From: Acridotheres tristis
Lineage: Eukaryota > Chordata > Aves > Passeriformes > Sturnidae
Length of the DNA: 64,000 bases
Direction: 5' to 3'
NCBI GenBank assembly: GCA_037013685.1
Contig: CM072906.1
Location: forward strand, 6,384,001 to 6,448,000
Position 1 is the stretch's first letter. Each line of letters opens with the position of its first letter. The notes under the pieces were generated by a model. The model worked only from the letters and a program-made list of their open reading frames with translations, made no database searches and had not been told where the DNA came from. Shown one piece after another: positions 33,691 through 47,619 of this stretch. Both the position numbers and the translations under genes were made by a program.

Positions 33691-36600
33691 AACGCTCCCA
33701 TGATTCAATATAAACCTCGTGGCAGCACTGTGAGGTCTGAACTAGGAGACAAGACATGAATTATGAGGATATTTAGGGGCAGTCATCCCAACATAACATT
33801 TCTCAGGCTCTAGAGCCACAGGGAAAGATGGGAGAGGCTGTTCAAAACTACCCAGTTTTGTCTTCACCCAGGGTGGTAAAAAATTGACCATCAGCAGCAC
33901 CTTGATAAGTACAGGGTAAAGGAGACATTTGACATGTGACAACTCTCCCACCACTTGAGAAAAGCCAGGGAGGTTTTGGAAGCAGAAGCCCCTATCTCTC
34001 TGCTCCAGGCCACAGCTCTACTGGTGGCCACGGATTTTTCCCTTAGACACCAGCACAGCCACAGGTCATCTTGCTCAGGTGCAAACGTTCTGGGCTAAGC
34101 CAAAACATTTCTTTTCTTTTTTAGATTTACTTGATGTAAGTCCAAAAACTGAGATGACATCAAAGAGCCCATTGAGCAGATCCCCTCCAGAAACACACGG
34201 GGACTTTACCTCGTTAGTACAAACACGGTTCCCCTGCAGACTTCCTGGGAACAGCTGAAGCAGCACCGCACTTCAAAAACCAGCCTGCACTTCACAGGAC
34301 TGGGGAGGAGCTCAGTTCTGGCTCAGGATTGTTGTCAACCCTTTCAAAGCCCACGCAGGATCACATACAAAAATTGTCACAGCCCTAGGGAGGAACAACT
34401 TTCTCTTTGTCCCCAGGATATGGGCTGTAAAGGCAATGGCAGGGCAGGAGCTGTCACAGGGAGCAGTCAGGGAGGGCGTGAAGCCTGATGTGAAGGAGAG
34501 AAAGAGAAGACTTAGAGGATGGATTTACCCCTGCTGGGACTGGTCAGTGACTGTTTCCCATGAGCTAACAAGAGGAATGAATGTCCCTTCAGGATTTCAA
34601 ACCCGTGCCAAGAGCCCATCTTTCTCTGAGGGATGGCAACTGCCAGCAGTTCTGTTCCTGCTGCAGTCTCCAGCTCGGATCTGCTGCTGGCTGGGGTCTG
34701 AGGTCACTTCCAGAGGGACACAGAAGACCTGCAGGAGCCCAGGCTAAGCTGTGGCATGGAGTGACAATCAGGAGATATGCTGCTTCCTGGAAGAGTTGGA
34801 ACTGATGTGCAAATAATGGCAGAAAAATGCAGGGCAAGGGAGGGTTAGAGAGAGATTAGTCTGGGGCACACTCTGGGAGATACACAATGTTAAGTATGAG
34901 GGCAAAGGAAATGAAAACTGGAAACTCAAACATAGTCAAGAATCCAATCCCAGCCTGGGCAGGAAGTTTACACTCTGCTTCTAAATATACATGTTTTTAA
35001 ATCAACAAGCTTTCTTGTTCCTCAGCTCTACTGTACATCCACACGGGAGAACGAACCGGATGGAGGCACTGCCAAGCTCTCCTGGCGAGGTGTTCTGTCC
35101 ACAAGGGACGAGGCATGGGTGACACACATCCCTGTCATGCCCCAGCAGGGAAGCAAAGGCTTCCCTGCTCCTGAAGATGCTCTGGGAGAGCAGAATCCCC
35201 AGCTCCAAGCTCGCAGTGCCTTGCAGGCAGACTCTCCTGTGCTCTCCAAGTGCCCGTGGACCACGAGGAGAGGGATCCTGTGAGCAGGGCTCAGCTGTGG
35301 TGCCTCTTTCCTCCCTGCTCTCTGGCCACTGCATCCATGCTCAGCAGTCAGATAGTCACATATTTTTTTTAATTTGATATAATTATCTCCTAGAAATTAC
35401 TGTACACAGCCTCTTGGGATCTAAAGCAATTAAGTGAAGATAAATTTCTTTCATGGAGCAAGCTGTCAAAGGATGAAGCAATTTCATTCCCCATTTGAAG
35501 TGGAAGCTTTGGGTCATGCATGGTTTATTTGAAACAATGCCATCACCTAAAGCTGCTGATCTTATCTGTCTCTCTCTGTCTCTCCATTTCAAACTGCTGA
35601 AGATGTGCAGCGTGGCACTGCCTGAAGTGATGACATCTGGCACCAGGCCAGCTACAGAAACAAGCTGCTCCTCCCCGAGCCCGAGTGCAAGAGGCCAAAC
35701 ATTCCTATTAAAAAGGGGGAAACCGAGGTGAAATCTGGGAAGAGCTGGAAAGTGGGAATCCTGCCCGAGGGAACAAGCTCCAGGAGGAGTGAGGTGCCAG
35801 CAGGAAGGGGTGGCACTGCCCAAAACAGGATGGGGCATCTCTGAGAGGTTACAGGCTGCCAGGCTTCCTCTTCCTCACCAGGCTGCCCTGAAGCCATGTA
35901 AACCAGGCTTCCAGGATTTCATCACCAGGAGGAACAGCCCATGCCCTTCAGTCTGTATGAGGAGACACATGGCAGGGTGGAAATTATAACCCATTAGCAC
36001 ATGCATGCTAAGTCCCTCAGAATTTCCAGCAAATTCTCTCCTGTCCTCACACTTCACCATGCCAAGATGCTTCATCCTGCACCAAAAAACCCACATAAAA
36101 AAAAAAAAGCTCATTTAAATAAACCAGTCTCCAAAGTGGTGGATTTTATCCTGGAAATGGGAGGATGTTGTGGAGCAAAGTGTGGCCTTTGCTACCTCCA
36201 CAGAGATAGAGAATCTAGAGATTCCCAGGAAGAAAAGCATGTTTATTCCATACTTCCCAAACGAGGACACCTGGAGGATCTCTCCTTCCCCACATCAGGA
36301 CAGTCACTAACTCAAGCCACAGGGAAATGGGTGAGGATGGTCATGTCTAAATGGAAGTTGGAGTTATGAGTATGGAAACAGGCAAGTGCTGAGCAAATTC
36401 AGCTCCCACGGCCTGGACTGACGAGAGCATTTCATCCACGAGGCTTCTGCAAAGCTCAGATCACCGCTGATTAAATCTTTGCTCATTAGAACTAAAAAAA
36501 GTTACTGGTACTAGAGGGAGCTAATAATAAAAACTGGCAATGGGTGCGAGTTCGAGAAGTATCTGGGTGACTTAAGAGCGCAAAAATGATCTTCAGAAGT

Positions 36601-36799
36601 GACCTCAGCACCAGACATGTGGCACGTCACCGACGGCTGGGAGGTCACTGCATCAGCTCCAGAAATGCACAGCAACAGGCACGTCCCTGCCACACCCTGG
36701 GGAGCTGCTCCAGGGCCACTTTTCCGTGGGAATCACGCATGGAACAGGTATCAGGTGAAGTGACAGAGCTCTGGAAGGATGTAGCAAACTCCATCTTTT

Positions 36800-37290
36800 T
36801 CTGTGCAAGGACATAAATCTCCTTCCTTCCCTAATAATGGCTGCTATAATAAACATCACATCGTTTATGCTTAAGATAAATACGGAACCAGAATGTAAAT
36901 CTGTGCTGTTGTTCACAGAGCAGGCAGGCAGTAACTCCTCAGAAAACACATTTGTCTTCATACTGAGAGCTTGTGTTTATATGTGCATCTACCTATTCCA
37001 AGTACAATGAAGTTTTGGGAAAGTTTAAAAAAATAAATCAACGAAATGACTCAAAATAAGAACTACAGTTGTCACTATTCATAATATATAAACATATAGA
37101 CAAATATTTGTTACATATGGTGGAGAAAATGCTTTATGTAAAATGCTGGTATGTAAAATGTTAAGGCAAATTTTGTTAATTTAAATAAATTACGGCTTTT
37201 ACCTTATGTTTAAGGAAATATATGCAAATATGTTATGGAGGAAAATGTGATTAAATTATCTGCTGGATTAAATATCCAGCATTTTTCATT
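36800..37290. promoter_or_regulatory. AT-rich island, candidate conserved non-coding element
   Basis: About 490 bases of unique AT-rich sequence in a GC-balanced intron. It contains a POU octamer ATGCAAAT at 37222-37229, a 12-bp palindrome ACAAATATTTGT at 37100-37111, and an 8-bp-arm inverted repeat TGCTGGAT/ATCCAGCA at 37261-37268 and 37274-37281. It also has several TAAT and TTAAT words. It does not match any transposon I recognise and has no open frame. The regulatory call is inference. Confidence 0.4.
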
Positions 37291-40200
37291 TCCCACCACA
37301 GATACAGCCAGGCCAGCAGCAGTCAAGCTGCTCTTGTGGGGTCTGTTTTTTGGAAGAATTTTAATGCTTCCCAATGAACCTTCCCTTAGTATCCCCTCGT
37401 CTTCCTAAGGGACACGGGTGGCCTGGGGCTGAGGCACTGGCCTGAAATCCTGGGTATCAGGGGTTTGTTCTCATCCTGAAGCCAAGGCTTCCTGTGGGAC
37501 CAGCTCGGTCCCTCAGCCCCGTGTACCTCTGTTGCCAATCCCTAACAAGGAAATTGCTTTTCCTTCTGTCACAACGTGTTGTGGAGATACATTCATTAAT
37601 GCCTGGGAAGTGCTTTGACTTCAATGACTTTGAGAAAAAAAAAACAAACAATAAATAATATTATGGTGGTGTCTTCTTCTCTCTCGGGTTTGGGATGTGA
37701 CAGCAGGAGGGCACTGAGGGTGACAGCTCTGTCCTGCCATGGGAGCTGGGCTCCATGCCCAGCCCCAGCCCAGTGCTGGCAAACGGATTTGGCATCCACA
37801 AAAACAACACAAGCTTCAGCTGGGAGCAGAAACGTGGGGAGCAGACTCCAAGCTCAATGACAGAGGTCACCTTCCGTCTCCCATAGAGACAGAGTAGATC
37901 CCCATCTGTTATTTGGGCTGACCACTCCCTGCATTCCACCCCGTCCACTTCTTTGGCAAGCTCTGCAGGACGTGGATCTTTCTTATTCAGGATAACAATG
38001 AGGAGTTATTAATTGGGTCTTTTTTCGGGTTTCCTGAGGTCCTTCCCATAGCTGCCTTGGTGGACACCACAGCCGTCCCCGCCTTCAGATGGGATTAAAG
38101 CATTTCAGCTGGGCAAAGACAAAACAGTGCCATGAAAGTGGGTCTCTCCAAAGCTGAGCCACGGGGAGAGGCCAAGAGTCAGGTCAAGGACTGAGTTTAG
38201 TACCAGAAAGAAGAGTCTGAACAATGGCAGCATATCCAGCTGGCAAAGTGTAAGGCAAAGATGCAACCCTGAGTCCCAGGGACCTCTCATGTGATCCAAA
38301 GCACCACATTAATACCTGAGCAGCACAAAGATTGTCTCAGGCCACGCTTCATGCCCAGGGACAGCTCAGCCAGCCAGAGAAGCCTTTCCATTTCCTCAGA
38401 GTGTTTTTCTCTGGGTAGCAATAAGAGATGGCTCATTGGGAGAGGATCCAGCATTAATGGTGCTTTAATGAGGCCTTTCAATACACTTATAGGCTAATCA
38501 GCAAATTCCACGAGGTCTGGGCTCTAATATGTCATTCCAAGTACACTAAAGCTGTGGCAATACCTCTGCACAGCCAGAGCTGTGCACTGTCTGGGCCTGA
38601 TGTCCTGCCAAGAGGTGGCAGGTTTTGTGCTATCTGGGTGCTGGGGTAGCAGAAACAAGGCCACTTCCCACTGCAAAATCCCAAGGGAAGTGAAGGGTGC
38701 ACATGGTGTCCTCCAGGGAGGTGCTGCACACGGTGTGACTCTCCTTTCCTAGGTCACTCCACTATTCCCAACTCCAGGAACACACGGTCAGCGAGTTTCT
38801 TGAATAGGACATTTCCCGTTTCCCAAGAATCTGTAATGAACCTCCTGAAGCAGCTTTTAGGACAAAAGGACTAAACACAAGTAAGTTTCCCATCTCATTA
38901 CACAAACCTGGCCTGACCATGGCACAAGCAGGGACGTCGGACAATGAGCATCATCTGATCCACATGGAAAGATCCAACCCCAGGCATGGGACGAGGCTGA
39001 TTTATCCTGTCAGGCTCTGCCTCGAGCTGATGATCCCATCTCACTTCCAGAAAACACTTTAAAAGAGCCTTTAGCTGCCAGCAGAGCCAAGCTGTGCAGG
39101 GCTGGCTGAGCAGCAGACACGTGCTGGGGCGCGTGCACGGCTCACACCCTGATTCACTTGGAGCTCACGCTGTGGTTGAAGCACCCTGTCCAAGATGAGC
39201 CTGGAGGAGAGGCAGAGGTGCATCCAAGGCTGGGGAGGAAGGCATGGAAATATCACAAGCCACTTGAGAAAACTCCCCACGCACCATGGTAGCGCTCCTT
39301 CCCTCCCCATGCCAGGAAAGAGGCATTTCAGGGACAGGGAAGGTTATTTCCACCAGCTGCTGGTTATTCCCTCCCTGCTTCCCCCCGCAGGAGATGGGGC
39401 TGCCTGGAAGGCAGCACCTTGTACTTCCCTGCAAGCTGTGCCCAGACCACAAAGCCACTCTCACTGCCTCTCACTGACAGGGGGGGTGAAGAGAACACGT
39501 GTAACTGGATCTTAACACGTTGGCAGGTGGTTCCTCACCTCAAAGTGCGACTGCAGTTCCCACACACAGCCCTGAGCCCCGGGACAGGGCAGAGCAGCAG
39601 GACCCCAGCTCTGCACGGGGGGGGCTGCTCTTAGATCTGCTCTTCCTCACCACCCTGCCTGCCCAGGGCTAGGGGAGGACCTGTTCACGCTTGGCTGTGG
39701 CAAAGGGGCTGCAGGGCTTTGAACTCCTGCTGCCTCCAGCGCCGTTTCACAGCCCGATGCCACGGCCGTGCGTCAGCAGCCCCGAGCACTCGGCACGGCC
39801 GGGGTGAGAGGACGTGAAAAGCTCCTATGCCCCAGAGACTGCAGTGCACAGGATACGGCCTGGATTAAAATCTGGTCAGCAGAGGTCTTAAAATGTCAGC
39901 GTAAACAGGAGGGCAGTGCTGGCGGGGCTGCGGGGAAGCTTGCTCGGGCTTATGCTGCTTAACAATAGGTTCAGTGACCTGGACAAAGAAAACCTCTCCT
40001 GATAAAGCCAGCAGATTAGACACCAGCTCAAACTTTCCTCAGCTTTCAAGAGAGCAGCTCAGGAGCAGGCAAAAACTTGGAATTGCTCACTCACTTACTC
40101 AGGAACAAACCCCATGCTATTTAACACAGTAAATGCCAAATTGTGCCTGCAGGAAGGAGCAAAGGCTGCAGGACACTGGGCGTGTCTATGGGTAAAGAGG

Positions 40201-43200
40201 AGAGTGGGACAGCACAGTGTCACCTCCTCCTGAGGAGCAGCATGTGGAGCCTGGACAGTCACAGCTCAAACACATCAGGAGAGCAGCTCAGGGGATCCAA
40301 ACCATGCCTGAGACTGTCTTGCTTCTCACTCCATCTATTCAGCTTATAAAAAACAGGATGGGAACTGGGGGGACTTAGGACACATTTACATATCAGAGTT
40401 AGAGCAGCAACCCACGACTTCCCAACCAACAGCAAAATGCAATTATTGATAACTGAGACAAAGCAAATTTAGCCGGGAAATAATGCATGTTTTTAACAGC
40501 GACTGAAACTGGGTCTGGTGACAATCTGAGGATCCTTAAGGGTTCTCAGCCTTCCAGAATCAAGGGTTTGTGTTTTCTACAAGACCTGCTGTTGGAAATT
40601 TCCTTGTGGTTTCATGAGGGAGAAAAAACCAGTGGAGATGGCCGCAGCTTCCCCAGCTTGCCAGCATCCGGGGCTCTCCCGGGCTGGATTCCCCATTCCC
40701 AGAACTGACGCACACCACCGTGGGCTCCTCTTTGAAGAGAGGGTTTCTGACCTGTACATTCTTCCCAGAAGCTCCCTGATGTTCAAAGCACCTTGCTGAC
40801 AGACAGGCAGGTGTGCCTGTGACAGTGACCACCTCCCCAAAGCTGGTGTGGGGGCGGAGGGGAGGGGGTGGCCCCCCAAACACAGCCCTGGGCAAGGCAC
40901 GGGGGAGGGCTCCCAGCCCAGCTGTGACATTTCCTTTCACCTATACCTGTACAGCTGTTTCCTACAGGGCTGCAGCCTCGAGTGAGATGTGTGAGGCTTC
41001 TGTAGGTGCTTGGGAACAAGATGGAACAGAAATGCTTCACACCTGGCCCCAAAATTACAGCACGCTGGCAGGTGGCCAACATAAACTGGCAGAGTACCAG
41101 TTGCAATGGACATCAATTAAGCAGCCTGTCATCCTCAGACTGCAGGCTTTGCTTTTTGTGATCTGCATCGTTCCTTAAGCCTTCAGCAGCACCAGCACTG
41201 GAGTTTTCCAGATGGGATCATTTCCCGCAGATTCCACTCGCTAGATTTATTGCAGGTTTTTTTTTTTTTCCTTTTTAACCCACCCCCCCTTCAAGAGACT
41301 GAACTATTATTCCACATTGCAGATTTCTCCAGTGCTGGATTCAGCGTCCTCATGCTGTGCTAGTGCTCGTTTGCTATCGGTTCCCTTCACCTTCAGCTGC
41401 AGAAACTCAATTTTAAGAATATCCTCAGAACTCTCTTAGCTTAAAAAGTGATTAAAAACTGAGGCCAAACAATAACTGAACAGGAATCCTCTCTGGAAGA
41501 TGCCCTGCACAACCTTAGGAGATGTTCCAGCAGTCACTAGACAGGACTTGTGCCCATTGCTGCATTTAAAACAACACAACAGACACCAGCATTGCCTCCT
41601 CTGCCACCCAGACGTGGGGACATGGATTGAGCCTGGCACTTTCCACTGTGCTAACAGCACCTGGCAAAGGCAGAGAGAGGTTCCCAAGGTGCCCACACAG
41701 CCCCTGGCACTCGTGGTTCAAGGTGATGCCAAGGACAGCTGAGGAGTTCAAAGCAGGTGATGCTCCCCACGCTACCTTCATGGTGGCAAAAAATCCAGCC
41801 TCTCCTCCATCACCCCATGACATCATCTTCCAACATGGCCCATAATTTAGTTTAATTGCCTTTTACAATCCAAAGGCACCACATGAAAGGGAAGGTCGAG
41901 GCTGGGATGGAGTTCAGATACTGGTCAGAAAATGTAAACATCTCTTACTCTGCCGCCTCGGGGCTGCCAGCTCCTGCCAAGTCCCTGCTCCGAGCAGGGC
42001 TGCCTGTGGCAGGGATCTTTCACGGCTTGTTTGGAAAGCCAGGCAGGCAGGAATGGAAGGAGTTTTTCAAGGATGACTCCTCATTGGACTCTCCTACTTG
42101 GGGCTCCGATCTCTGCTCACAGTTTCCCTTTTCCTCCCTGGACCAAACTCCAAGCTGGAAGCTCTTGCTCTCATGGGCTGAGAGCATTTGCCTGCCAGCT
42201 GGAGGGAGATGCTCCAAGGCTATGGAATGGGAATATGGAAAGGATGCTGAGAAAACAGTTACATTTACTCACTGGGGTTTTCTCTCTGCTTACAAAGTGT
42301 TTGTGCTCTCAGAGCCCTGGTCTTGCTACCTTTTCTCTGATGCTTTGCAAAAAGTCCTCCCAAAATCATCGTAGTGTGGCCACTCCAAGGTGGATTTAAT
42401 CCCTGGCATTCTAGGAGTCATTAGGTCTCAGAAAGGACAAAAAGTGTGGTGTTTAGAGGCATGACAGAGCCCAGTGACTCCAACAGCTACTCCTCTTGGG
42501 CTTTTAAACCTGGAGCTCCCTTTCCAAGAAGCATCAGACGTGACTACACACTGCCAAGAGATCTCTGAGAGTCTTAGGAAGACTGAAATACCATAAATAA
42601 GTGAAGTGAATAACAAGACAGGACTAATTTTAGCACAAGTCTAAATAATAATTAGCTCCTAAACAGCTAATCCAAAGGCTACTGCCAACCTAGAGCATGT
42701 TGGGGCAACTAGAGAGAACTATCCACCTGGGCTGGACAGTGCAGAGGAAGGGGATTTGGGATTTCCAAGGAGAATAAAGCTTGGGATTTAGGCTATCTGC
42801 ACTGACAGGTGAGTGAAACAAGGAACAGCACCAAGTGTGGGAAGCTCACTGGCCACCCTGGAGCTGGAGGAGCAATACCCAGCTCGTAGGTCTGGCAGTA
42901 AAATATTGCTAATTAATTTTCAGAGCCTCGCGTTTTAGGGCTTTCACTTGCCTGGTGAGGTGAGACAGGGTTGAGACCAGTTGAGTGGTGAGTATCTGAG
43001 ACAGTCCACTCCACACATGAGCATGCACATGAGGGAAAGGAAAAAAGTGCCTTTCAGTTTGAGGAGGGAACCACGGTGACTGGCCCTATAAGCACATGTA
43101 TTAATCATGCACCGTCTGGTTTTAATCCACACACTGCTGATCCTGCGTCTCACTGTATTGTTATCAGGGGAAGGAGTATTTCTCCTCAATCTTATTCACC

Positions 43201-44837
43201 AGCCAAAAGCCTGAAAATGCAAAAAACACATTTGTGAAGTGCCTTCCCAAGGACCCTGGGCCCCGGACCTGGTGAGCTGGGGCTGCTGCCTTTTTATTGG
43301 CGTTTAAAAACCTTTTATTAACGTGTGTCAGGGCTGGGGGAGGAGAGACAGGCTCAGGTTTCAGGACCCCCCATGCAGAGAGGTTTATTGTGGGAAGGGA
43401 CATTAACACTTTCTCCTCCACATCTGCCCATGGCCGGGGCATGTGGCAGAGGGTGTGCTGCAGCCACGGGCCTAGGGGATGCACACACTGAGCCCATGAA
43501 GAGCTTGCAGGGATGTGAGCAATCCATGCCTGCAGAGAGGAGAACCTCCCTGTTCTGCTCCACATTAGGGATATCTTCCAGCTTGGCCACGAGCTCCATG
43601 GGGTCACTGCAGAGCAGGATGCTCCCGAGACAACAGCATCCAGCAAGAGCTGAGGAATCCAGGACGTGCCCCAGGTTCCCAGGGCTGCACCCACGCACCA
43701 TCACCAGGACTCTCTTTAACCTCAACACAACCCAAGTGGTTTCCATTACCAGCACCATGACTCCCCAGTTGCCACCTTCCCCCTTCCCGACCTTAACTCA
43801 GCCATGCTGCTGCTCCCTGCTCTTGCCTCGGGTCCAAGGCTGGGTGAGGGAGGTCCTGGCAGTGTCTCCTTGGGCTGCAGACACAGCTGACAGCTCAGGC
43901 ACCAGGCTGCATAGTTTGCTGCTGACTGGTACGGTCGGTGGTGTTCCATCACACAAGCTGCAGTGGAGATGTGCCCAACACACACACCCAGGAAAACAAC
44001 ACCGAGTTCTGCTCACCCCAGAGCCAGCTTTTGTTGGTTACAGCTCCAATGACAGTGCAAGAGACGATGGGAAGCTCTAAGTGTCCCACTGGCTCCAGCA
44101 GGAATTCGAACACGCGGCTTCATGGCAGCGAACGGAGTCAGAACGTTTTCACTCAAAATAAGAGCCAGGCCAAATGCTCAAAAACTTACTGAGAAACTCT
44201 GGCTGAATTCTGCACTCCATCTGCTAAATGGGACGTGGAGAACAAAAAGGAGTGGGAAGCACAGTGTTTGTCCTATACAGCCTACAAAACAACCACCCTC
44301 TTACTAGAGCAAGAACCCAACACCATTTTACACCCAATTCCCTCCAGCTCTGCCTTTCAACAGATTCTTTTCCTCTGAAACCTTGCAAATCAATTAAGAA
44401 GCTAGAGGGTAAAAGAATGGGATAAAGATTTGGAGCATCAGTAAGCAAAGTGAGATATCCTTGTAGTAAAAGCCAACTGCCTCTTCCTAGCCATGCAAGT
44501 GGTAGAAAAGGGACCCAGAGTCACTCTGGCACACCAGAACCCACAAGACATTCACATTGTGCCATATAAAGAGCAGTACATTCTCATTGCCTCTCCAGCA
44601 AAGAATTTGGGCTGAAAACTGGGCCAAGACTGAGAACACAACAGGAAGAAATTGGGTGCAAAAAATAACTCCTGCTAAAAAGCAATGAAAAATCAGTATG
44701 GGAAAAAAATCAGTGCCAGAGAGAGTTGCTCTGTTGCCATTGCCTGCTGGAGCCTCAGGGACACAGATCCCAAAATGCCACCATGCTTAGCAGACATCCA
44801 CCCTTCCACTGCAAATAGCCCAGAGATGCATCCCATA

Positions 44838-44965
44838 GGCTCAGGATGGTTTGGGTTGGATTGGATCTTAAGGACCATCCAGTTCCAACCCTCTGCCATG
44901 GAACAGGGACACCTTCTACTAGAGCAGCTTGCTCCAAGCCCTGTCCAACCTGGCTTGAACTGATG
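44838..44965 (-). mobile_element. CR1 LINE 3'-end fragment (reverse orientation)
   Basis: The plus strand carries 'ggatggtttgggttggattg', 'gaccatccagttccaaccct', 'ctgccatggaacagggacac', 'agcagcttgctccaagccct' and 'gtccaacctggcttgaactg' in the order of the reverse-complemented avian CR1 3' region. It is better preserved than the neighbouring copy at 45395. The two may be pieces of one insertion broken by about 430 bases of other sequence, or separate events. Confidence 0.85.
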
Positions 44966-45394
44966 AACTATCAAGGAGTTGGACTCATCTGGTCTCTGCA
45001 TGTTACAGGGAGGGCAGGGAGGAGATGGTGAAGTGGAGATGGCACATAAGTTTAATTTGGGTTGGGAGATTCTTGCTAGAAAGTGCCTTTTTGTATCTTG
45101 CTCACAGCCACTCCCATGTGGGTTTGTGCTTCTCAGTCCTGGCTGGCTCTGCAGTGCCTTCTGCAACTCTCCACTCCTGCAGAGTCCAGTAGTTCCTTTA
45201 CTAATGCTGCAGAGGATAACATTTATGGAACAGGGTAATCACTTGACTGTACTGACGCAGCTGCCCCTCCAATCTCTTTCTAGACCATTTCCAAATCACA
45301 GAGAACAGGGTAGAATCATTCAAAGAGGTCACTTTGCCTTCTATTCCAAGGTGTTTACCTCAACCCAAGTTGTACCTGAGAGAGTCACCCAGCC

Positions 45395-45690
45395 TGCTTT
45401 TAAAATCTCCAAGGCTGAAGAATTCCTGTAGACTCACTAAGGAGGCTGCTCTCAAGTGCTGAACTACCCAAAGGTATGAAACCTTTCCTGAAATTTCGTC
45501 TTAATCTATTTTGCTACAATTTCTGCCTGTTCCTTCCTGTGCTTTTCAGCATGGAGCTGGAGGACACCTTGTTCTCTCTGCCTTTTCTCTGAATTTCCTT
45601 TAGGCTAAAAAAGCTCACCCAGCTCCTTCTTGGAGATCAGGCTCTTGAGCTCTCTTTTCTAACTCATTGTCTTCCCTTTCATCCTCTCAG
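45395..45690 (-). mobile_element. Older CR1 LINE fragment (reverse orientation)
   Basis: The order of words such as aaaatctccaaggctgaaga, gactcac..aggctgctctcaagtgctgaac, tctgcctgttccttcctgtg, ggaggacaccttgttctctc and ttaggctaaaaaagctcacc follows the reverse-complemented CR1 consensus upstream of its 3' end. It is diverged and indel-ridden, with no reading frame. Confidence 0.6.
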
Positions 45691-47417
45691 GTGTCCTCTG
45701 CTCTCTGCACAGTGAACGTGCACATCTGCTGTTTCACCTGTCTGACCATCAATAAAAACACTGGCCAGAAAGAATAAAGGGGTACAGGCACTGCTAGGTC
45801 TGGCTGTTTCCCTCTGGGATCGGTGCTGCTTTTTCAGCAGAACTGAGATAACACCATGCCTGATATTCCCAAATTCCTGGGTGGCTGGTGCTGAGTTGTG
45901 AGGGCGCCAACCCCCACCTGTGGAGTTGTGCAGTTTCTTTACAAAGCACCAGAAACAAAAGGAGCTGGGACAGGGAGAACTCAGCTCGGTAGCTCAGGTG
46001 TAGCTACAGGACAGACACAAAGATGAGTGCAAGTGCCTGGCAGGGCAGGTAGATGGCACTCCAAATAAACTGGTGTGTGGTTGGAGGAGGCAGAGTTCAG
46101 GGAATACCGACCCCCTCCCAAAAGTTACAGGGCACCAGAGTTGCTCAGCCACCTCACCTGCCTGCTGGGCGCTCTTTTTGTGGCTGTTGGGAAAAGAATT
46201 TCTATGTAAGGATACTTAGACTGTCCCCAACAGAACCCCCGTGGGGTCACCACAGACAGAGGGCAAACCTTAGGGCAGCAACGGCAACTGCATGCTTCGT
46301 ATTTTAACTCTGTCAAATAGAGCCTTGAAAATTCATGTTTCCACAGACATTTCCTGTACTAAGCTGGTTCCCCAAACTGAGAGGGCTCCTGGCTTTACTG
46401 GAAACCTGTGCTCCCATGCTGCAGGCAGTGCTGTGAGCACAGGTCGGGGCAGACAGAGAACTGAAACAGAAATTTGCACCTTTGGGTCCCTCTGTGAGAA
46501 AGGTCCTGAATTTCTCACCGTCATTTCAGGACAATGTCATGAAGAAGAAGTGGCACAGCGAAAGACACCTTGCCATTGTCACACGCAGGGTCTCCACAGA
46601 AACCTGCTCTGCATCCTCACTTCCCCTCCTGGAGCACCAACCCCTCAGGGAGGGGACACTGCAGCTTCCCAGATGAGCCATGTTTTGCCTCCGAGCAGGA
46701 AACTGTTGAGAGCCACTCTCATCCTGCTGTGCCTCCAAGGGCGTGCAAAACAAATGCCATTGTGCCTCCTCCATCCCCCACCAGGTTCAGACACGTTCTC
46801 CAAGTGAAGCCCCCAGATCCCTCCTGGCCAGGTGGTGGCAGAGAGCGGACCCAAAACCCCACATCAACAAGGGAACTGATTTCATTATTCTAAAAACAAA
46901 CAGCCAAAGGAAAGTTCAGCCTAGAATGGGCTCCTAGAGCAAAGAAAGGAAAATAGAGAGCGGGCAGTGGGGAATGCTTCATATTCCTAAAAGCCTTTTG
47001 TACGTTAACACATGGTGTCTGCTTCTCTCTAGTCACCTATTTATCACTCTCCTCTTTAGAGAAGGAAAAAAGTCCTGGCTGCCTTCCTAAGGCAGAGTTT
47101 TGTGGCCGGGGGGAGGGGGAGGGTGCTTTAAGCATGATGCAAACCATTTGGAGTGCACCGAGAGCTCTGCCAACACAAGCTGCACTATTTAAACAAGTGA
47201 GGAAATGATCGTATATACAACATGCCAGCGAGCACACACACACCAGAGGAAGTCGAGAGGGGTTTTCATGACACAGAGCTGGATGTCAGCGGCTGAAAGG
47301 TCGATATTTTCCCTTAACACCCTTCTCAATGACTTAATCGTGTTCCGTTTGCACAGAAAACTTCCCAAGAATAAAAGTCTGGAGGAATCGAGGGGGGATG
47401 TTTGGCCTACTGCTGAC

Positions 47418-47619
47418 CTTGTCCGAGGTCCTCTCCACGTAGCAGGGCTCCTGGGGGGCGACCAGCAGGGGAACGAAGCCCGAGAGCAGCCGATCCTCTT
47501 CCAGGCTAAGCAGGGCAAGGTCGTCATCTGGGTCCTTGTACAAGGGCACCTCCGACTGATTCACTGTGGTCAGTATGTTACAGAAGTCAGCCAGCGTCGC
47601 CCACACATCTACTGAGACC
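47418..47619 (-). CDS. SMG6: SMG6 exon, helical-hairpin region
   Basis: 202 nt. The first base completes Gln (CA|G), then VSVDVWATLADFCNILTTVN, QSEVPLYKDPDDDLALLSLE, EDRLLSGFVPLLVAPQEPCY, VERTSDK. This segment is one of the best-conserved parts of SMG6 outside the PIN domain and belongs to the end of the 14-3-3-like/helical-hairpin scaffold. The acceptor TCTCCCAG ends at 47620 and the donor is AAG|GTCAGC. The open frame runs past the donor to about 47334 before stopping, which is only intronic read-through. Confidence 0.97.

Larger units (their letters stand above)
19788..47417 (-). other. SMG6: SMG6 large intron (27.6 kb)
   Basis: GT-AG intron (donor AAG|GTCAGC at 47417-47416; acceptor ends at 19788) that makes up 43% of the window. 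No coding exon of SMG6 is missing across it, since the joined protein is continuous. The longest open frame, 26226-27092 plus, shows no domain and no coding bias and is rejected. The intron holds a 41-bp-period tandem repeat (about 23060-23205), a 20-bp perfect inverted repeat (25169-25225), CR1 relics (33624-33690, 44838-44965 and 45395-45690), a poly-A tract (33531-33551), an AT-rich island (36800-37290), and scattered short A/T runs (30727-30738, 36097-36108, 41257-41269). The rest is unremarkable unique sequence. Confidence 0.85.
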
